NCBI GenBank assembly: GCA_019843655.1
Contig: JACDQD010000103.1
Location: 3,720,001 to 3,784,000, forward strand
DNA from: Lethocerus indicus
Lineage: Eukaryota; Arthropoda; Insecta; Hemiptera; Belostomatidae
Direction: 5' to 3'
Length of the DNA stretch: 64,000 nt
Below are positions 13,501 through 28,641 of the stretch, piece after piece; the first letter of the stretch is position 1; each line of letters begins with the position of its first letter. The notes under the pieces are model-generated. The model was not told the DNA's origin. It saw nothing but the letters and a program-made list of their open reading frames with translations, and did not search any database. The position numbers were made by a program, and so were the translations under genes.

Positions 13501-15850
13501 TTATCCGATGGTCATAATCCCTTCATGAATTTTTGGATCGTGTTGTCATTTCGGTTTGCAATTGCATAGTAACTGAAAAAAACGTGAAGCGTCACAGTAA
13601 ATACTCGGAATTCTTGGATTTAAGGTTATTATATACAGGAGTATAAATGAAGTATTCTGCTTTGAGGGCAGACACGTGATTAGAAGGGGCCCGAGATTCA
13701 AGTCAAGATTGTCAGTTGCGAAGATATTCGAGGCCCCGGTACGTCATTCCGTCTTTGGTTTAACTCGCTCATCTGCATAAACTCCCATGGGGGGCACCGG
13801 TGGCTCCCATCGGCTATTAAACGGGGGTATTCTGATGAGTTGGGGCCTCAACCCTTCCCCGAACCGAACCGGCCCCCATAATGTATTCCTCCCCCAATCT
13901 CGGGGATCGGCGGCCAAGAGCCCCGGCTATGGATCGGTACACATTTGCCCCGACGGTGGGATTTACTCTGCAAATAATCCCATTAGCGCCGACCAAATTG
14001 GACGTCGCTGTTAACTCGGCAATTTGGGTGACTGGGGGCCCGAGAGACGCCAAAGCATTCGATCTTGTTTCAATTCGCGGTGTACTTCAAGCGCGTGTAG
14101 TGGCAACTTTATTTGTCCAATCGACCCTAGACAGGGTTCCGTTTTCTTTCCCCTCCGCGAGGAATTTCCACATGGCATACGTTAGACTCTCCTATGAGTA
14201 TGACAAACAAGAAATGTCATCGCTTGCAAGTGATTGTGATGTTTAAATGGGACTTCATCAATCCCTACAGGAAATTTACATCATAAAATTACCTGTAGTC
14301 ATAGTAGCTGAAGTAGTACAACTGACAAATTGTAAATTCTGTGTAGGATATATTTCATTAAATAATTTCAGAAAAGTGACCTATTATATAAGAATTAACG
14401 ATAAATTAATTTTCATCTAATCTTATGAGCATCTGTTCAGTTTAATTTCTTAATATTGGTCCCTCTTTGCTTAATTTCTTTCGAAATAACACACCAATTT
14501 GTTAACAATGGTGAATGTTTTAGTTTAGGGAAGCGTACAGTAATTTTGATTGGGCGACAAATTAAGTCAATTCTGCCGTTTAATGAAAATTCCCTTTCGC
14601 CTCCGTCCAGAACAATGGTGTCCAATTTCCGTTTGGAATATTCAAAGGCGACCCAATTTTTTTCTTAAAGACCGTGCATAAAACGTTAATAGTGGGAGAG
14701 CCCCATTTGCTGGGGGGCGACTCGAGGCGGACGGGTCCCAGTTTAATTTTTCATGCGGCCCCGCTAAGGCTGAAAAAATGATCATCTGCCCTCCGGAGAC
14801 TGTCCCAACAATTGGGCCTGCTTATTGTCGACTGTTGAATCGGGATCGAAATTTATCATGAATAATCGAATCCGGATGAAATTGTCGTTGGCCCGTACGT
14901 GACTGGGCCGGTACAGGCGATTAGGCCGCTGAAAATACACGGCCCCGCCGCGCTGGAACTGTTGTTCCGCGGCGGAGTTAATGGCAGTTAAGTAAATTTT
15001 TGATTAAAACTTCTCGACTATTGCAGAAAAGCGTGACGGCAGCGGCGGTGGGAGAAAATTGGTTGGATTGTTTCATACCGCACGGTGGAAAATTTTCGAG
15101 CTAAACGGTAGCCGTTATTACACACTTTTCAGGGCAGACCAGTAATCAATTTGAGTCACGATACCGTTCAGTTTGGACAGCCTTTCCGTCTATACGTTTT
15201 CGAATGCTATATCGACAACATTTTAATATTAGATTGATAGACATTGAGGAGATGGAGGATGAGGAGACAAGAATGGAACGTATTTCTTTGTATTCCACAT
15301 TATTTCATTCTTCATTCGAATAACATAATGTTTCAAAATACAAGATGTAATACAAGAACCATCACCATAGTTTTGAGAAAAACGGCTGAAATTTCCGGAT
15401 TAGAAATAAGGGGGGGGAAGTGTGGAACGTATATATTTTTTCTGTATTTATTATAATATTTAATTGTTATATTAATTAATCTTTTAATAAGACAAGAAAG
15501 TCATTTAATACTATGGAACGTACGGGTGCCGGGTCGGACTAATTCGGGACCCCGAGTGGGATGAATTCCATCCCACTTTTGGCGTTCGAGCAACGGTCAC
15601 AGAACGACTTTCAACGGGCCTTATCCCACCTTCAGCGTAGATACGCTCCGATTTACGAGCAGTGGCTTTTAAGCTGGCAACACCCTCGGGCAACAAAATC
15701 GGGAGGAATAAATATACGGGAGAAATGCGGAGTGACAGCCGCAGAGTTTTATGAGAACAGCGCCGGGAGTGCTCCCAACGCTTGCCAATAGTGCCCGGTC
15801 CTTCCCGGTCTACTCGAACAAACAATGGCGATAACTATAGAATAAAGATA
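7508..15850. other. Intergenic with GC-rich patches, no gene recognised
   Basis: GC-rich patches lie at roughly 7900-8000, 8100-8380, 9690-9880, 11280-11600, 12220-12520, 13030-13330, 13670-14060, 14690-15120 and 15500-15840. AT-rich DNA lies between. Frames of 60-130 codons occur (for example 9515-9907, with a proline run from a C-rich stretch, and 13881-14246). They have no recognisable domain and overlap frames on the other strand. No tRNA or rRNA is seen. Confidence 0.5.
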
Positions 15851-15873
15851 CACACACACACACACACACACAC
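15851..15873. repeat. (CA)n microsatellite
   Basis: A run of about 11 CA dinucleotides. Confidence 0.95.
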
Positions 15874-18308
15874 GTCATCGGGTGAAACCTTCCTGCGTCC
15901 AGGATGAAAGCTATCGCGAGAGTTACATCTTCTTCCGTCGGGGTTGAAAGCGTGGGCGCCTGGCTTTCAGCTTAAACCTCAATCGGGTCCAACACAATCG
16001 CTCATGCCATTTATTACCCATTCCAACGATTTATAATAATCGACCGAAAAAACAGAACGCAGAATGCAGTCACGTGCACTGCGTGTATATGTGGTGACAA
16101 GCACTATTTTCCTAGTATATGGTATAGGAATATTGCGGTTTTTTGTTTCCACTTTCTTCTAATCAACATATGTATACAGTACATGTAAATGTTAATGATG
16201 TAATTATATACACTTCTACCATTATTTATGATTCTATTTAAGCGATAAAAAATGGACTTAAAACATGAATGTGTGTGTAACATATAAATACTAGAGTGGA
16301 ACTGCAGTATTGTTCAAACATCATGGAACCAAGACGAACGGCGGTAGGTATCCAATTTCTGCATTCATATGCTAATCTAGAAAAAAACTCGTTACACTGA
16401 TTGCGTCATATTAAATAATGGACCGATCCACAAAGAAGAAATAAACAATTCAAAAGCAGACCACTGCGGTTCAAGAAACTATTGCATGTTACGGGAGAGT
16501 TTACTTTGAACGGAAATTTCAGAGCGGTCAGATAAAGTTGGACAAGTTCAAAAATTATCATCTACAAGCCCTTCCCGATAAGCTTCGAGATAAATAAATG
16601 TCAAGCCTTAGATGTCATGGGACGGTCGAGGGGATTACCTGTTCCTGCTATTTTAATTTACAACGTTTTCCTGTGCCTGAATCAAATAAATACTTTTTTA
16701 AAATTAATGGTTAAATATATTCTTTAAACCCAGTGTATGACGAAGTACCTTTTTTGCGTTGCATTAATTTTTTTCGCTGAATTTTACAAACAATTCTACA
16801 AAAAACGAGTTTTTACATCTCTTTAATTCTACTAAGGTAGAAACAATTATCGACACGACAGAAAATTGAAACTATGTTCATAATCAAATACAAACCCGAC
16901 TGAAGGTTAGATGAGGATCATCAAACCTGTTCTAATGGTCAGTTATAATTATTACCACGTATAAGGCAAGAACAATTATTTTACAGTTGATAATTGGAGT
17001 AGGAGAGTTGTTAGAGCAAAATTAGTGACAGTGGGTTAAATATCTGGAGTGTTCTGGTCGACAATTGCAATTCTCCTGGAATATTCCGAGTTTCCAATTA
17101 AGCCTTGAGATCTTCATTACGCCGTTACGAAACGGTCGAAAGTAGGACACGCTTGTTAGGCGGAAACTATATCATAATGGCATTATGCAATGTTAGATCG
17201 CTGTCGATGTTTTGTTCTCGCTTTTTTACGAGCCAAGAGGAACATTTTCAATTTATCCCCCGAAATAACCGCAGGTGACTGACCGATGTTGAAAGGAAAG
17301 ATGGCCTGCAGATTTCCACGTTTTAGTTTCTAAATTTTTGGGAAAAACATTTCTTGGTTTTCCGTGTGCTTATATCCCAACAACACAATTATTAAAATGG
17401 TCGTTGCCTTTGAACCAGCATGCAGAAATAGGACCGAAGAATATATATACTGTTATTAATTGCGTATCGTAATAAATCTTCTGGACGTTTTAAAACTTGA
17501 GAACAAAGGGATGACGTGAAAACTACTTGGAAAAATACTTCTGGAAGTCTTTGTATTTCGGGATTACGCAATTATATATGATTTATGGATTGAATAAATC
17601 CATTCAAATTGAAATAAATTACTGTTAGGTAAATGTGTGGACAATTTTCTTAAGCACATAACATTTTCTTTAGCACATAAATTCTACTCTAAATGCTCTC
17701 TGGTATTTTATTTTGAATTTACACATGTTAAAGGCTAAAAATAAAACATGTCAATGTTTCCCAGTTATAAAATTTACGTCTCCCGTCGGTCATTTTGTCC
17801 TTTGCTAGGTTGGTACTTACTTTCTAAAGCCATTTTCTCAAGGCTCTCGAACACGATGGGAACACGCATTTTACACATGATAAAAATGAAAATCATTTAC
17901 TGCATACATTTTAACAACAGAAATTTCTTTTTAGATACCGGGATTTTGAGGTAAATTTTGTTTGAAACATCAAAACAGCATTTGATGCTCAAATAAAAAC
18001 GCCAACGCCTGGTTGATCCTACGATTAATCGATCCACCGGTCGTCTGAAAATACTTCAGTTTTACAAGCGGGTATCGGAACCGGGTTTACCTGCGAATAA
18101 CCAGTCGTTTATCGGCAGATCGGAGGGTCCGATGGTAATTGCGATGCCGAACGTGCGTATTTGGATGTTGGGGCAACATGTGCTCAGAGATGGTGGTGGT
18201 CCACATACCCCAGTGTATCAACTGCCTTCGGACCCCCATAGACATACTGAACGAACCCCGCTAACATACGGGCCACTCCCCGAGAATACAAATCGGAAAA
18301 TTACACAT
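15874..18308. other. Intergenic, AT-rich, no gene recognised
   Basis: Mostly AT-rich, with a short GC-richer stretch at 15890-15990. A region around 16430-16600 has an open frame of about 48 codons with balanced composition, but no domain was recognised. No RNA gene is seen. Confidence 0.45.
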
Positions 18309-18309
18309 G

Positions 18310-18387
<78 letters not shown>
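18309..18387. repeat. Compound microsatellite (CA)n-(TA)n
   Basis: About 11 CA dinucleotides (18310-18332) pass into about 28 AT dinucleotides (to 18387). Open frames through it (polytyrosine-isoleucine and His-Thr) are repeat artefacts. Confidence 0.95.
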
Positions 18388-18389
<2 letters not shown>

Positions 18390-21300
18390 GTATTTTGGAA
18401 CAGTGTTCAACGAGACTTTACCCTCTCCGATACGGCAGAAGAAACCACATCGTGTATAGGACTGAGTGTTCAAAATAGTAACTGTTTTTCAACAAAGTCG
18501 AAACCTTTCATTCAATGCCCTGAGCCTTGATTCAGGACCGGGCGAGCCTTTGTACTCACCGTAAGTTCGTTATAACACAAAAACTTAATTGATCGTATCC
18601 GCCAGTTAAGTGTTAGAGCAAATATTATGACGTAATTTGTTCATGAGGTTTAATTTCAAATTGTTCTTACATCCGCATATTAGGTTATAATTTTGTCTTC
18701 AGCATACAATTTCACTTAACACTGCTGCTAATTGCAAGGATGCATAGAATTCTGCTACCTTTGATCGGCGTTTTCCACAAACTGGTTTCCACCAGGGTCG
18801 CCCCGCTCGAGCCATCAACTTTTAATCTTTATCGGCAATTTATGCGCGTTTTAATAGCCGGTTCGAAAATTTATATTTATAACTAAAATACCGTATCATA
18901 TGTAAATTTCACTTTTAAATCAATCCGAGGGTGGATATTTTCTCGTCTTTTTAAACAGCGTAAAAGGCGAGTAAATGATTTAAAATTTCTTCGGTCGCTT
19001 TCCTTTTTTCTCGGTGTCGGTTTCGCAGTCGGGTGTTGCAATTAATAGAGAAAGAGGAGACCATTTATTAGCTTTAATCTTTCTCTAATTGTGCGGCTAT
19101 TACAATAAGGGACCATTTCCATTTAAGTGACTAATGAGTCCGCAAATGCTATTAAAAGGATTTCAAAGCGCGGGACGGAAATGAAGAATTCATTAATGCA
19201 GACATGATTATTTCTCTGAAAACAAACAAAAATAATGCAAAGAAAATTCACACCTCTTTGGATATTCTTATATTTATATATGTTTTTATGTTGTGTGATC
19301 ATGGATTCTATCACTATATGTTCCAGTAGGTCACATGAATCACAAACATTTTTAAAAATTGATCGCCGGCTAAATTCGATACGCAATATTACACACACAT
19401 ATTATTATTCATACCAAATTAAATGCGTACTCTCCCGGGACTCCTTGAATATATTTTTTTTGGGGAGCTAAAGTATAAAAAGTGTAAAAAAACCGAAGCA
19501 GTCTGTCACCAACGATGACATACAACAACGTGAAATTTTATAATTTCTGTTTTTCATACAGTTAGCTGTATAAAAAGAAGACTGGCCATTGGCTCACCCG
19601 TTGTAATGGGGAAGGGCAGTATTTTTTCTTCCTTTATTATTATTATTAATATGCACGGGCTATAGTCGACGGCAATTAAAGCATTATTCATTGTCTGTCA
19701 CCGCTGCGTCGTTTATAATGCCGGGAGGTCCCCGGAGCTTTCACCTCCCGGCCTGTGACACTTTTCATATATCGCCGTCAAAAATTAAGGCGACTCGCAT
19801 TATGCCTGGGGCGGCCCGACATACTTCAAGGCCGCGACGTCGCGGCGCCTAATTAATATCAGACGCCCCGAGGAGGCGACGCCGGTATCTTCCCGGGCGC
19901 AGCCCCACTTCTCAAATCTCGGCCTCCCCCAGCCGCCGCCCCCCGGGCAAACAGGATTAGCATATGAGCGACCGGAATATGGGAAGGAGCACGAATCGCG
20001 CGGGTGGGTGGAGGAAAGGAATTTTCCAATTTCGAAGCTTTTACCGCTCGGCGAACTGATGCGACGAGTTTTCATTTCGGCTTCAGACGTGTCAACTTTT
20101 GAAAATGTCGGGTCCTCACACGGAGAATCCGCGGGAATATCACTCTTGTGGTCTAGCGTCTTTAATGGGAGCATATACATTTGTCATCTGAATAACATTT
20201 TTTCCGCTAACTTCAATAAATTCCCCCCACACAAATCTACCACAACAACCCCAGGATCATTTGTATACAAAGTTTCACATCATTCGAAAAGTTAAAATTT
20301 ATTTGTACTTTCTAGTGGAATACATGAAAAATAAATATGCACAGTCACGGATACTCTCATTAATATTTAGGCATTTTGCAATTTACATTCAGAGCGGTCA
20401 TGCTACTGTACTTCATCAGCTGTCTTTGGATTGAAGTCGATTGTAGATTAGTGTGCTAGAGTTATTTGAGATCAAATTTTAAGCAGTTGGACTTCCATTT
20501 TAACCCAATACTGATTTCCCTGGTGACTTTTTTTTCACAATGCCATTAATTATTGATCCTTTAACATTAATAACTATTGGCCCAGTACATAGTAATGTTT
20601 GTTTATGCCAGAATCGGGAAAACTCTCCAATTCGTTAAATTCAGAATTGCATTCCGACGGGATGTGGAAATCGTTGTTGGGTCGATGGTAATTCAATTCG
20701 GGCGACTGATATCGTTTAGCGGCGGCGGTGGCTGTTGGCTGTTGGAGGATGGGCCTCGTATTTGTCCGGCCCACTCAATGAGAACATGGGTTATATTCGA
20801 TTATAAAAGCTGGCGGCAAACCCTGCCCGATTGGTGCCAGCGTATGCCGATAAATATCAATTTTCCGCCCACCGGTTCCCGACTGTAAATAACAGAGCGC
20901 AAGTTGGGCGACCCGCCCTGAATTACGACCCAACAACATATTTGCCTCGCCTGGTATTTTTAAATCTTTATAGTAAAAATATAAACCACGATTTCTTTTA
21001 TGTTCCATTAAATACCATCAAGACCAGAGATTATATCAAGTATTATGACCTCTGCAATCTAAGTATAAGTAGTGGCTGTTATCCAGCTATATATTCTAAT
21101 AAAATATTTCCTTCCATATTAACGTCACGTCTAGATATTTCGGATAAATTGTTAAAAGTTGTTGAAAAATTTCATTATTATATATTAATAAGCATAATAA
21201 AGACACACAATAATTATATTGGTAAGTATGTTTTAAAAATACATTAGTGCATCCTGGCTACTGTGAATAGTGTTTTCACCCCCCTGTCCTATGATCAGTC

Positions 21301-24300
21301 TGAATGACTCCTGAAGGGCTCTCCCTACCCCTACGCTGCAACCGACATCTGCCCTTAATGGCGGCCAACGTCTAGGAGACCACGTGACCTCTGATATTAA
21401 TTACCGTCCTCCCCCCCTTCAAGGTAATTGGACGGGTCCACCGAATTACAGAGCTTTCCCCTCGTAACATCTGAAGATAGGCGATATCGAACGGGGTAAA
21501 AATAGCGTGAACCGGGACTAAATATAGAATTTCAATTAGTTCAGTATTGAAATTACACTCCTTCGGGTTGGGACAGGATATGGCAATCATAATGCATTGC
21601 CGTATGTTTCAGTAAAGAACGCCGAGAAAAGTTTTGTGAAGTATCTACTACTTTATGTTAACACTAACGATTATCAATCTACGGCAAAGTAAGAGTGGCA
21701 TTCTGATATAAGCTCTGTTCGACTCTGCGACCAATCGGAATAATCCATTTAACTGTCAAACGGATTTCTGTGGAGCGAATAATTTATGCCATTCGAAAAT
21801 TGAAATACACCCTTCATTTTAGACTTCCCTCCACTCCGTTCTTTCGTTTTTTATCTCGCAATGCGGGCCCCCCCGCGCAAAGCTCCTCCTCCTCATGCGG
21901 GGCATTATCCCACAAATAGTTGAACCGTAATAATATTTTCGCATCCGTAAGAGATTGTCCGGGGGATCGATAATCTTTTTTTCCACGGTTGTCACTCCTG
22001 TCTGACCATGCGTGCAATGCGGGAAATCTCTAGAAATCCTCGTAGATAAGGCTTATCCAGATCTGCGGGTCCCTGCTTTTTATCCTCAGTCTCCATCAGG
22101 CGTAGGAAAAATATTCGGTGTACTTAATTAAGTGTATTTATATGCATACTAAACATCAATGTGGAATACATACTGGTCTCACGTTATTTTCCACCAATAT
22201 AATTGGTTTTATTACTATTTATTAGTTCAGTAGCATTTACAAATTGGATGTCCGTTGTTTTTTGGCTATTGTTAGCAATTTTTGTCTGTGTACAATTTAA
22301 TCGAATTTGAATTGTTTACAATTTTATCCTGCAGAGAAAAATGAAACTATTAAAACCAGCAAGCCACTGGAATTCTTAATGATCGATTCCTGATTATGTC
22401 GATCACAAAGCGTATTAACATAATTCATTACTTTATCCGCCATTTAGGACGGATGGAGTCAGGAATGATTCTTATTAAGGACAGACCAGAATCGTACGGA
22501 GAGATCAATCTTATCAGATACCGAACGCTTCTGCTGGCAGTCAAGTTATCATCTATTAGCTGCTTGAAACTATTGATAGACACAAATATGCACATATTCT
22601 GAATTGAAATCAAAATATTCACTATCTAAAAAGTGGTAGACAAATCTTTATAATTAGCTATTAAAATTAATTCTAATGCATATCTTTAGAAAACTTACCT
22701 GCAGGCGAACATGATTTCATAAGGAAATGTTCCGTAATGGATAATTGCCATTCTCTAATCTCAGTATCCCAAGACAAGTAATCCTTACATTCACCGGAAG
22801 AATAATGGCGTGAGTGAAATATTAATTTTTATGGTACTTCATCTAAAAAAATTACCGATTACATAAACGAACGTTAAGTTATCATTATTCGGTGCATTTT
22901 CAACGGTTAATGAAATGGGATATGGGGCACTGCGAGCGTTAGTTCTGGAATTAACCGCGCAATTGTGAGAAGGAATGTAACAGAATGCTCCTTTCTTATA
23001 ACGCTCGTTACGCGAATGCGTCCTTTCACTGCCCCAATACAGATTTCTGTTAACGCTAGATCATCAACATTACAGAAACTAGAAATATACAATTAAAAAT
23101 TAATGTTTAATATTTTCGCGCTCTAGGGTGTTGATGCATGAATTGATTAACGTTGCAGTGGAATATTCGCATTACTTAAGGTTTAAATTTTCCCAAAATG
23201 AATTTCCACAATAATTAATTAAAAAATATAATTGGTCCATTACTATCAGTCTATAAAAATTGCGGAAATAGTATAATTTTTTCTAATATTCTGAGCGATC
23301 ATAACTATTTGGAAAATTGAATTTCAGATCCTCTTCATTTGTAAACTGTAACACTCAATAAAAATTATTTTAGAATTTTATTTTTGTAGGTTTTATGACA
23401 TTGTTAGATTTCAATTAAACAAAAAACGTAGCCTTGGAGTTTACAAGTTGCCCGATGAATAATAAATTTTATAGCACCTCACTTCGATCAGATATAGTGT
23501 GAATGTTTTTCCAAATATGCGGTCTGAACAACTTTCAAGTTATAATGCGGTGGGGCGGGGAACTGGTAGAGAATCGAAGCCGAACGAGGTAGATATCCTC
23601 GGCAAGTGATGAACGTTCGTTCCCGATTGATAGCGGCCTTTTTCTGAAGTTCTGCCAACAGCCCCGATTGACAATAAATTTCCACGCTGCCAGAGCCGTG
23701 CAGTTCTGGCACGCGCCTATCTTGGCACACGTCGGACGGGAGGACTGTTTATACTTTCCGCTTAACGCAGTTTTCAAGGTCGCGGCTTTCGAGACCGGAA
23801 ACAATTTTTTTCATATAGTTTATCTAAACAGTGCCTAAAAGCCCACTACGAACATTTTCGCTTCTACAGAACCGAGAGGCCGAGATTAATGGAGCTTCCA
23901 CAATTGTAAGAATTACATTTAGTAGTATTGTATTTTGATTAAATTGGCTGATTTAACATCTCAGCTCAACAGTGGCATTTACTTGGGGACAGAGAAATGT
24001 CCACGCGTAATTAAACCGTCGGCTTCAGCTCTCGCGATTGAAACGCTGCATGGAGGTGGAAACGGTTCTGAGGACAAGGGCGTGTACGCATTTTTCCTTT
24101 CGAGTTCCCAGTCCCGGAGACCGCGATTTTTATCTCTAAATAGGGGTATCGGGAAGGAATCGATAAATCTCCTGGAGTTAAGGTCCCGGAATCATTAAAC
24201 GGGTAATAAGCGAACAGCGTTTGTCGTCAGTTTATTGTCGGAACAGCCTTCGCGTAATTGCCGGTTGCGGTCGTAGGGGGAAAAACAACTCGTTATGCGC

Positions 24301-27300
24301 AGTCCTGACATAAATTCGAAAGGAAAGAATTATGCAAAGGAAAACGGGGTCAGTGCCGCGTTGGTTTTTCGAATATCTTGTTACCTGTTCCAGACCTAAG
24401 TATATTGGAATGATTGAGACTAAAACCAACGCTTTATCTTCCTTAACGTCTAAATAATTCTTTAATTTACGAATTTATTGAATAAATTATTACTGTATTT
24501 GTGACAACAATAGAAATAACATACTTTCATATCAGTTTCTTATATTCTTGTATATTAGTATTTAAGGTATTAAGAAAGAAGTTCAGATATTAGTACAGAA
24601 CTAAAATACTGGACGAAATTGTAGAAGCACCATTGTGAGCTCTGTTTAATCCTATGACAGCCAATTGTGTGATTTAGTGAAGCATGCACTGCCGAAGGAC
24701 CTTATTTCTTCACTCTGATAATTCCGCACCGTACTCACGATGCATTGTTTGCAGACGGGACGTTCCGTCTAGAACCTAAGCGCGTAGGTACCTCACCAAT
24801 GTGCCGAGTGGCCGAAACCGATCTATCGCAGGAAGTGAGTATGAAGGGAAAACCTTAAACGTTCAATTCAGGAATTCTATTCCGAAGTGACTTTAAGTCC
24901 AACAAATAGCCCGTTCGCGGCCCTACTTAATTTATTCGGAATTCAGGGCCCGCAACGAGTCATTCCGCAAATCGGATCGGTCACGGGGTCGATAGTGGCG
25001 CCCCATCAACGGGCAGACGCTGCACAATGGCCAATCACCTGAGGCCCGGAGGACTTTAGTCACAGCCCGTATTTCAAGCCGGGGAGGGGCTTGCATTCCT
25101 AGCCGCTCATATTCTACAGAATAGGCCGGACCCCCAGAGGCACGGAGAAAGTCTCTCGGTCTGGGTGAATATAAATTAACATCGTACGGTTGTGAAATTG
25201 CTCCGCCGGTTGAGATGTTATTAGTCACACGTGACCTTAACCCCGCCGGAGCAGGATGGGCTCAGGACGGAAACAATTCTGTTCCCTCCATCTTTTACCG
25301 CCTGGAAAACTCTTCCGAATTGTCTTCTGTCTAATGCGGTATGCCATATAACTGGCTGGCTGATAATGGGAATACACCAATATATTATTGAAATTCCTTG
25401 GAGGTAAATAAATATTTTAAGAATTATTTAAATCGCTGCAAGGACAAATAACTTCAAAGATATGAAATCTTGTAAAATAGTGATAATTTCCGAAGAGTCC
25501 TAATATTTCCTAATTGCTGCACGGAGTGATAGGCATCTGCAGATCTGATCTTCAGGGACTCAAAGCCGCTGGACGTCTCTTATCTCTCATGCGAGCGCAG
25601 TATTGTGTTCGTGAGGCCGATGAATGCAACCAGCGATTTATGAGACGTTCGCCTTTTCATCGTTTCATCATATGCCACGTTAGTTCTGCTTCGTCGCCAA
25701 CAGCTATTTAACTTCCCGAGCTCAATCAATTGACTTTGTTCGTGTTTTAAACCTTAATAAAAATTAATTTTTAAGACAACGGTCGCTGCGACCTCAGCGA
25801 ATCTTGACGGCACTAAAACGTATCGTGGGTCATGCTATTAGGGGGAGTTATATGATAGTTCTTACTTCACCGAAGTGTGCCTGGATGCGGGGCAGCGTTA
25901 TCCCGATAATTAAAGCGGGCAGGAAGCTCCGAAAGAGGAAACATTTCCCCGTCCGGGGGACCGAACGCGAGGTTTCCCCGGCCAATTAACTTCGCCGCGG
26001 TGTCGCAACAAGAAAATATGCGGTGAAGAATGATTCGGGGAATTTCGGAATTGGGGTTGGCGCAGAAGGCAATCGGGCGACCTTTTCTGGAACGCCGGCC
26101 GATTCTAGAAAGGTGGGCCGCCGCTCTATCGAATTATTCCGGCCGCATGTCCCCGTTTTCCTAATTGTCGGATAAACAAATAGAATGCGGGCAGATATCT
26201 GAAAAATGTTTCTTTTCCCTCTGCCGCGGTTAATAACTGTGTTGTCCGCCGAACTATTTGTAGGTCCTTTTTTGTCCAGATAAAAGCCGGTTAGATAAAA
26301 ACGAAAGTTATATTTGATTCTCAGAGTTTTCGGATGTTTCATTTACCGGGTCAAGAATAATTTCGGCATTCCTCCCTCCAAAGGATACAATTATTGCCCC
26401 GGCTATTTCTATCATGTTCCAGATTACATTTGACCGAACTAGTTTTTGTATTATTATAATTAATTCATCGCTCTTGCGATCTTTAGTTTCGACTCAGTTT
26501 CGGCTTTAGGAGTGAAACTCCAAACAAGATTCTTCCTTTTGATAGCCTTGAAGAAAATACTGTTCAAACTATTTGCGTTATTAGTTAGGGACACTTCCTA
26601 TGAAATTCTGGATCTTAAGTCTCGAATTTTTCATAGTTTAAGATCAACTGAAATATGTTCTTAATTAATAGTGTTAAGTACAAACATAATTAAAGCAGAA
26701 GTTAAGTTACCACTCAGTTACAAGTTAAATAGGTCTAAGTTCGACACACCTGGGGAAAATGTAAATCGGGTCTGGCCTTATTCAATTATGTAAAAAGAGA
26801 AATTCCTGTCCTACGTATCGGTAGTAGATAATGAACTTTTAATATGCATGAAGAGTGAATAGCGCCGATGAATATTTCACTAACGACCGTGGTCTGTTGA
26901 AGAGTCTTGCGGTCCTTTTGCATATTAGGCCTAAACAGCCGAGAACTAATGGCATAATTAGTGATGCGACTATTAACATCTATTTGAAGGAAGCGGTCAT
27001 TACGAAAGGGGAGTGGGGCACGCCTTGATGTGAGAATTTTACGTTTGATTATTATTTAATTACACGGTAAATTTTTAATTGATTTTTATCCTTCGAGTTT
27101 CCGAGCACTATAATCTTTTCATATTGGCCGTTTAAACTCGACTTACGTTGCATAATGGATACGAACTACCTTTTCATGGTCAAGGTAACAATATGACGCA
27201 GAATTTACCAGGGATTTACTAAAATCCCGAGACCATTTAAAAACATCAGAAATCAATCATAATAAAAATTTTACAAGCTTTACCTCGACAAGTAATGAAT

Positions 27301-28560
27301 CCGGGCGTCTTTTTAAAGTGAAAATATTTTTCTTGTAATATTGTCTTGTTTATTTTATAATAAATACTGATGTATTTTGAAATTTAAATCTCCAGTTTTT
27401 CAAACACCTACTTCTGTATCGTGTAATCTGCATACATGAGTACGCGTAATTTATTGTAATAAGGTGAACATTTCAAGTGACAGGAAGACAGGGCGCCGCA
27501 AATCAATTATATAAACACTTATATTTAATAGCGTGAAATTACTCAATTTAATAATTCCAACAAACGGATTTATTTAAAAACACATATTTTATGGTCTACA
27601 CTCGACATGAATTGCACGGAATCGCGTCTTGTGGACAAGAATTAATGGGCGGTTTCCCAGAAGCCTATTTCAATATTTCCCTGGGGCCGCAATCCCGCGG
27701 TTCTTAGGTCTGTTTACAGCCCACGTCCTGTGGCGAATGCGAATTGCACTATCAATTAGTACAACTAATGACTGGAAGTTTTTTACTCATTGCAATCGTA
27801 TTGTCCAAACAATGAGCCACACAAACAATATTGGCAGGTAATTATTATAGTAAAGTGCACGTCAAAAATAAGTGTTTTAATTTTGTTTTTTCGTATTTTT
27901 TACGCGGATATAATGTTCGTCACATTGCCAGGACTGTGTTAAGTTTATTCTTAGAGCCCGATTCAACTTTCTGAATAATTCAAATAATCATTTTATCCAA
28001 ATTTCCGAACAGCGGAGAAAAGGTATTCGGAGGGTTCTAGCTGGAGCCGTCATTACCTCGAAAAGGGGCTCATTCCCCGTCGAAATGCATCCGAGGCCGG
28101 GCGTGAAACGCTCGAATCGTTTTCGTGTCCGCTTTCACCGGCCCCGGCGGAATGAAGATTGCCCCGGGTATTTGAAACAATGAATATGGAAGGAAGAGCG
28201 TGTATTTCTCAGGCAGGGGATCGATAATGGACAAATTAAACATCGGCCGTAGAACATGTTTCCGAGCGCGGCACCCCCATCACTTCGGGCCGGTCGTGGG
28301 AGAGAGGTTTTTCAAAAATGATGTTTATTAGTAAAACTTTCAACAGTGCACCGTTACGATGGATGTACGAAACATTATAATATTGTATACAACAATGTGT
28401 GGAGAATATTCTTATACAGAATCGTGCACATGGTGATATAAGGATCATTAGGCTGTACTTAGACTAGGAGGCCGAGTCATGATGTCCACATTACTATTCC
28501 ATAAACACGTTTGTTTTGGTTAGTCCATGATCATTGCGGATGTTTCGCATTTGTTTTACA
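18388..28560. other. Intergenic with GC-rich patches, no gene recognised
   Basis: AT-rich DNA with GC-rich patches at roughly 19680-20140, 24880-25290, 25780-26310 and 28000-28310. A 138-codon frame (20831-21247) runs from a moderately GC-rich start into AT-rich sequence and starts at TTG; nothing in it is recognisable. No RNA gene is seen. Confidence 0.5.
19720..19752. repeat. GC-rich inverted repeat
   Basis: GCCGGGAGGT (19720-19729) and its exact complement ACCTCCCGGC (19743-19752) flank a 13-base spacer, inside the GC patch that begins near 19680. Confidence 0.65.
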
Positions 28561-28569
28561 AATTCCTGT

Positions 28570-28641
28570 GAGATTATTAATTTTATTCCGGATGTAGTTA
28601 TGTACGTTTTTCCTGATGAGTCCAGTCTAATGTTTGAATTC
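28570..28641 (+). mobile_element. Possible reverse-transcriptase YADD-box relic (non-LTR type)
   Basis: The frame starting at 28570 reads EIINFIPDVVMYVFPDESSL. It resembles the IND-P plus YADDTSL region of non-LTR reverse transcriptases, with the catalytic ADD degraded to PDE. It lies about 600 bp upstream of a better-supported C-terminal fragment on the same strand, in the expected order. The match is short, so chance is possible. Confidence 0.25.

Noticed and set aside
18009..18022. CCTGGTTGATCCT, identical to the start of 18S rRNA
   Set aside because: The match ends after about 13 bases and the next bases do not follow rRNA; coincidence.
20831..21247. 138-codon plus-strand frame
   Set aside because: Starts at TTG, overlaps other frames, and the second half follows AT-rich composition (Ile, Tyr, Asn, Lys); no family recognised.
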